This document shows positions 5,715-8,048 of a DNA stretch of 8,048 nucleotides, in pieces (position 1 is the stretch's first letter; each line of letters opens with the position of its first letter). Both the position numbers and the translations under genes were made by a program. The DNA comes from Desulfosarcina sp. (GTDB lineage Bacteria > Desulfobacterota > Desulfobacteria > Desulfobacterales > Desulfosarcinaceae). Where the stretch lies: contig DAOWNV010000117.1 in NCBI GenBank assembly GCA_030642405.1, positions 1-8,048 on the forward strand. The letters run 5' to 3'. The notes under the pieces were generated by a model. It searched no databases. It worked only from the letters and a program-made list of their open reading frames with translations, and was not told the DNA's origin.

Positions 5715-8048
5715 ATGACTCAATTACTAGACCCACTAACCTTTCCCCTTCACAAAACACGCCTGATCGAAGCAAGCGCCGGCACAGGTAAAACTTACAC
5801 CATCGCAGCCCTTTATCTGCGGCTGATACTGGGACACGGAGAAGAATACGGCTTCGGCAGAGCGTTGATTCCTCCGGAAATCCTTGTGGTCACCTTCACA
5901 AATGCAGCCACCCAGGAGCTGCGCGACCGAATTCGCTCCCGCCTTACCGAGGCTGCGGCCTTTTTTCGCAATGGAAAAGCACAAGATCCCTTTCTCGGAA
6001 ATCTGCGCGATTCAATCCCCTCCGACCAATGGCCAAACAAAGCGTGGTTGCTTGATCAGGCCGCCCAATGGATGGATGAAGCCGCCATATATACCATCCA
6101 TGGCTGGTCACAACGGATGTTGCGCCAACATGCCTTTGAAACCAAAACCCTTTTCGACCTGGAATTGGAACCCGATGACACAAAACTGCTGGAAGAAGCA
6201 GCCTGTGACTACTGGCGTACTCATGTTTATCCCTTGCTCCCCGAACGCCTGCAGGAGATGATATCAGAAACCGGTTGTGTCTCGCCACAGGACCTGCTGT
6301 ATAAAAGCCGACCTTTTCTCAAACTGTCCATGGAAGATGTGGAAGATCCTTTTGCACTGCTTGAAAAACGCGGTCAAGCCATTGAATCGACCCGGCTGGT
6401 GTGGCAATCCGATTTGGAGGCAGCAACGGACCAGCTTCGCCGAGCCCGAGCAAATGGAACCTTGAACGGCAATAAATATCGTGCCGCCTCTTTGGAAAAG
6501 TGGATCGACCAGATTGTCCTTTGGGTGAAAAATAACGGCCCACTGCCCGACGATAAAACAAGAGAAATGTTCTCTAACCAGGGGATAGGCAACGGTGTAA
6601 AGAAGAATCAAACGCCCCCGACACACCCTGCCTATGAAACTTTCGATCAATTGAACAATCTGTTGTCAAACATGCAGTTACATACCGCTTTGTTCCAGCA
6701 TGCAGCCCGGGAGATCTCCTTACGCTACGAGCGGGAAAAACAAAACCGGAACCAGGTGTGTTATGACGACCTGGTAACCGGATTGGCCGATGCATTGGAA
6801 TCACGGAAAGGGGATCGATTGGCCAAAGTGATACGCCACCAGTTTCCGGTAACTCTGATTGATGAGTTTCAAGATACCGATCCGGTTCAGTACACAACTT
6901 TTAAAAAAATCTATGGAGATCATCCCGACACCGGTCTCTTTTTGATCGGAGATCCAAAACAGGCCATTTACGCCTTTAGAGGCGCAGATATCTTCACCTA
7001 TCTGGACGCCAGGAAGGAAACCGCCGGCCGGCGATATACCCTGGGTAAAAACTATCGCTCCACGTTAGGAATGACGGCATCAGTAAATCGGATGTTTGAG
7101 GAGGCGGCCGATCATCCCGACGGCGCGTTCCTCTTTAAAAATGAAATTCCCTTCGAAGCGGTTGCTGCCAATGGAAGAGAAAATCAGTTCATGGTGGATA
7201 ACAAACCGGTAAAAAGCATGCATTGGTGGCATCTACCACAAACCGACCCCATCAACAAAACCGGCGATCAGGGCTACCTTCACAAAATGGCCGATGCGTT
7301 TGCCGGTAAGATCGTACGTCTTTTGAATCGAGCGAAACAGGATCCGCCACAAGCTGGTTTCATGAAAGGCAACGGTGTCCTAACACCGCTTCGCCCCTTG
7401 GATATGGCGATATTGGTAAGGGACGGCAATGAAGCAAGGATCATCCGCCAGGCTTTTCACAGGTGCCGAATCAAGAGCGTTTATCTCTCCGATAAGGACT
7501 CTATTTTTGAAAGTAATGAAGCCATAGAAACGCTTTATCTCCTGCAAGCCTGCCAGGCTCCTACACAGGCCGGTTTGATCCGTTCCGCCCTTGCCACATC
7601 GGTCTTAAATCTTTCTTTTCGACAACTTGATCGATTCAACCAGGATGAAGCGGCCTGGGAGGAACAGGTGGAACGGTTCAATAAATATCAGGTTATCTGG
7701 CAACAACAAGGTGTCCTGCCCATGCTTTGGACCCTGTTCCGAGACTTTCATGTGCCGGCCCGATTATTGTCTGACGGTGACGGAGAACGATCCTTGACCA
7801 ATTTACTCCATCTGGCCGAATTACTGCAAACCACTTCTTCAAATATAGAGGGTGAGTCAGCATTGATCCGTTGGCTCGTGGAGCAAATTGAAGATCCTGC
7901 GGGCAACACGGATGAAAATCTTCTCCGACTGGAAAGTGATGCGGATGTGGTCCGGGTAATCACCATCCATAAATCCAAAGGACTCGAATTTCCCCTTGTG
8001 TTTCTGCCCTTTATCTGCAGCTTCCGAAAGGTGACGAAAAAAAACACT
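5715..8048 (+). CDS. recB: RecBCD exonuclease V, beta subunit RecB, C-terminus cut by the window end
   Basis: RecB is the 3'-to-5' superfamily 1 helicase and the nuclease subunit of RecBCD. The frame is open for 778 codons to the last base, about two thirds of the usual 1180 or so. Motifs: Walker A EASAGTGKTYTIAALYL (19-35, Lys26), motif Ia VVTFTNAATQELRDRI (58-73), IYTIHGWSQRML (125-136), Walker B LIDEFQDTDPVQY (DEFQD 383-387), motif III LIGDPKQAIYAFRGADIFTY (Asp413, Gln416), motif IV NYRS (446-449), and motif V ITIHKSKGLEFPL (749-761). Motif VI and the nuclease domain with its DYK site lie outside the window, so nuclease activity cannot be judged. Small differences from E. coli are TFTNAAT for TFTEAAT and IHGWSQ for IHGFCQ. 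The start is ATG 5715, with GTG 5709 in frame two codons earlier as an alternative; neither has a good Shine-Dalgarno, so coupling to recC translation is likely. recD may follow downstream. Confidence 0.96.
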   Translation, partial: MTQLLDPLTFPLHKTRLIEASAGTGKTYTIAALYLRLILGHGEEYGFGRALIPPEILVVTFTNAATQELRDRIRSRLTEAAAFFRNGKAQDPFLGNLRDSIPSDQWPNKAWLLDQAAQWMDEAAIYTIHGWSQRMLRQHAFETKTLFDLELEPDDTKLLEEAACDYWRTHVYPLLPERLQEMISETGCVSPQDLLYKSRPFLKLSMEDVEDPFALLEKRGQAIESTRLVWQSDLEAATDQLRRARANGTLNGNKYRAASLEKWIDQIVLWVKNNGPLPDDKTREMFSNQGIGNGVKKNQTPPTHPAYETFDQLNNLLSNMQLHTALFQHAAREISLRYEREKQNRNQVCYDDLVTGLADALESRKGDRLAKVIRHQFPVTLIDEFQDTDPVQYTTFKKIYGDHPDTGLFLIGDPKQAIYAFRGADIFTYLDARKETAGRRYTLGKNYRSTLGMTASVNRMFEEAADHPDGAFLFKNEIPFEAVAANGRENQFMVDNKPVKSMHWWHLPQTDPINKTGDQGYLHKMADAFAGKIVRLLNRAKQDPPQAGFMKGNGVLTPLRPLDMAILVRDGNEARIIRQAFHRCRIKSVYLSDKDSIFESNEAIETLYLLQACQAPTQAGLIRSALATSVLNLSFRQLDRFNQDEAAWEEQVERFNKYQVIWQQQGVLPMLWTLFRDFHVPARLLSDGDGERSLTNLLHLAELLQTTSSNIEGESALIRWLVEQIEDPAGNTDENLLRLESDADVVRVITIHKSKGLEFPLVFLPFICSFRKVTKKNT

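Noticed and set aside
5944..6288. 114-codon minus-strand open frame inside recB
   Set aside because: It is antisense to conserved RecB sequence between motif Ia and motif II, and no start signal or protein pattern supports it.
7748..8047. Minus-strand open frame at the right edge
   Set aside because: It lies antisense to RecB motif V, which is clearly coding on the plus strand; its length results from chance in that region.

Overview
The window is a chromosomal DNA-repair locus from a bacterium of moderate GC content. It holds a divergent pair of transcription units. Leftward (minus strand) are a superfamily 2 helicase and a small unrecognised gene cut by the window start. Rightward (plus strand) are recC, complete, and recB, cut by the window end. 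A true RecBCD-type enzyme, rather than AddAB or AdnAB, with recC directly followed by recB and no ptrA between them, together with the codon use, suggests a Desulfobacterota (sulfate-reducer-like) or a gammaproteobacterial host. I lean to the former, but this is inference and no rRNA or other marker is present.

Layout: 1-227 (minus) is an unknown small protein with a strong ribosome-binding site. 245-1963 (minus) is a DECH-box helicase of the RadD/SSL2 (COG1061-like) type, ending in QMSLF, which matches the bacterial sliding-clamp-binding motif. 1964-2155 is the only real intergenic space; it holds candidate back-to-back promoters and two short palindromes. 2156-5698 (plus) is recC. 5715-8048 (plus) is recB, its frame open from the start to the last base, covering helicase motifs I to V; motif VI and the nuclease domain lie beyond the window.

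RecB and RecC, with a RecD expected downstream or elsewhere, form the helicase-nuclease that processes double-strand breaks and loads RecA. The divergent helicase may act in the same general area. Its relatives include E. coli RadD, which acts on recombination intermediates, and its C-terminal pentapeptide suggests recruitment to the replisome clamp. That link is inference from motif and neighbourhood. I see no CRISPR array, RNA gene, insertion sequence or attachment site. The most interesting items are the clamp motif on the helicase, an apparent two-copy domain in its C-terminal third, the unknown gene beside it, and a substitution in RecC at a position corresponding to an E. coli Chi-recognition residue.
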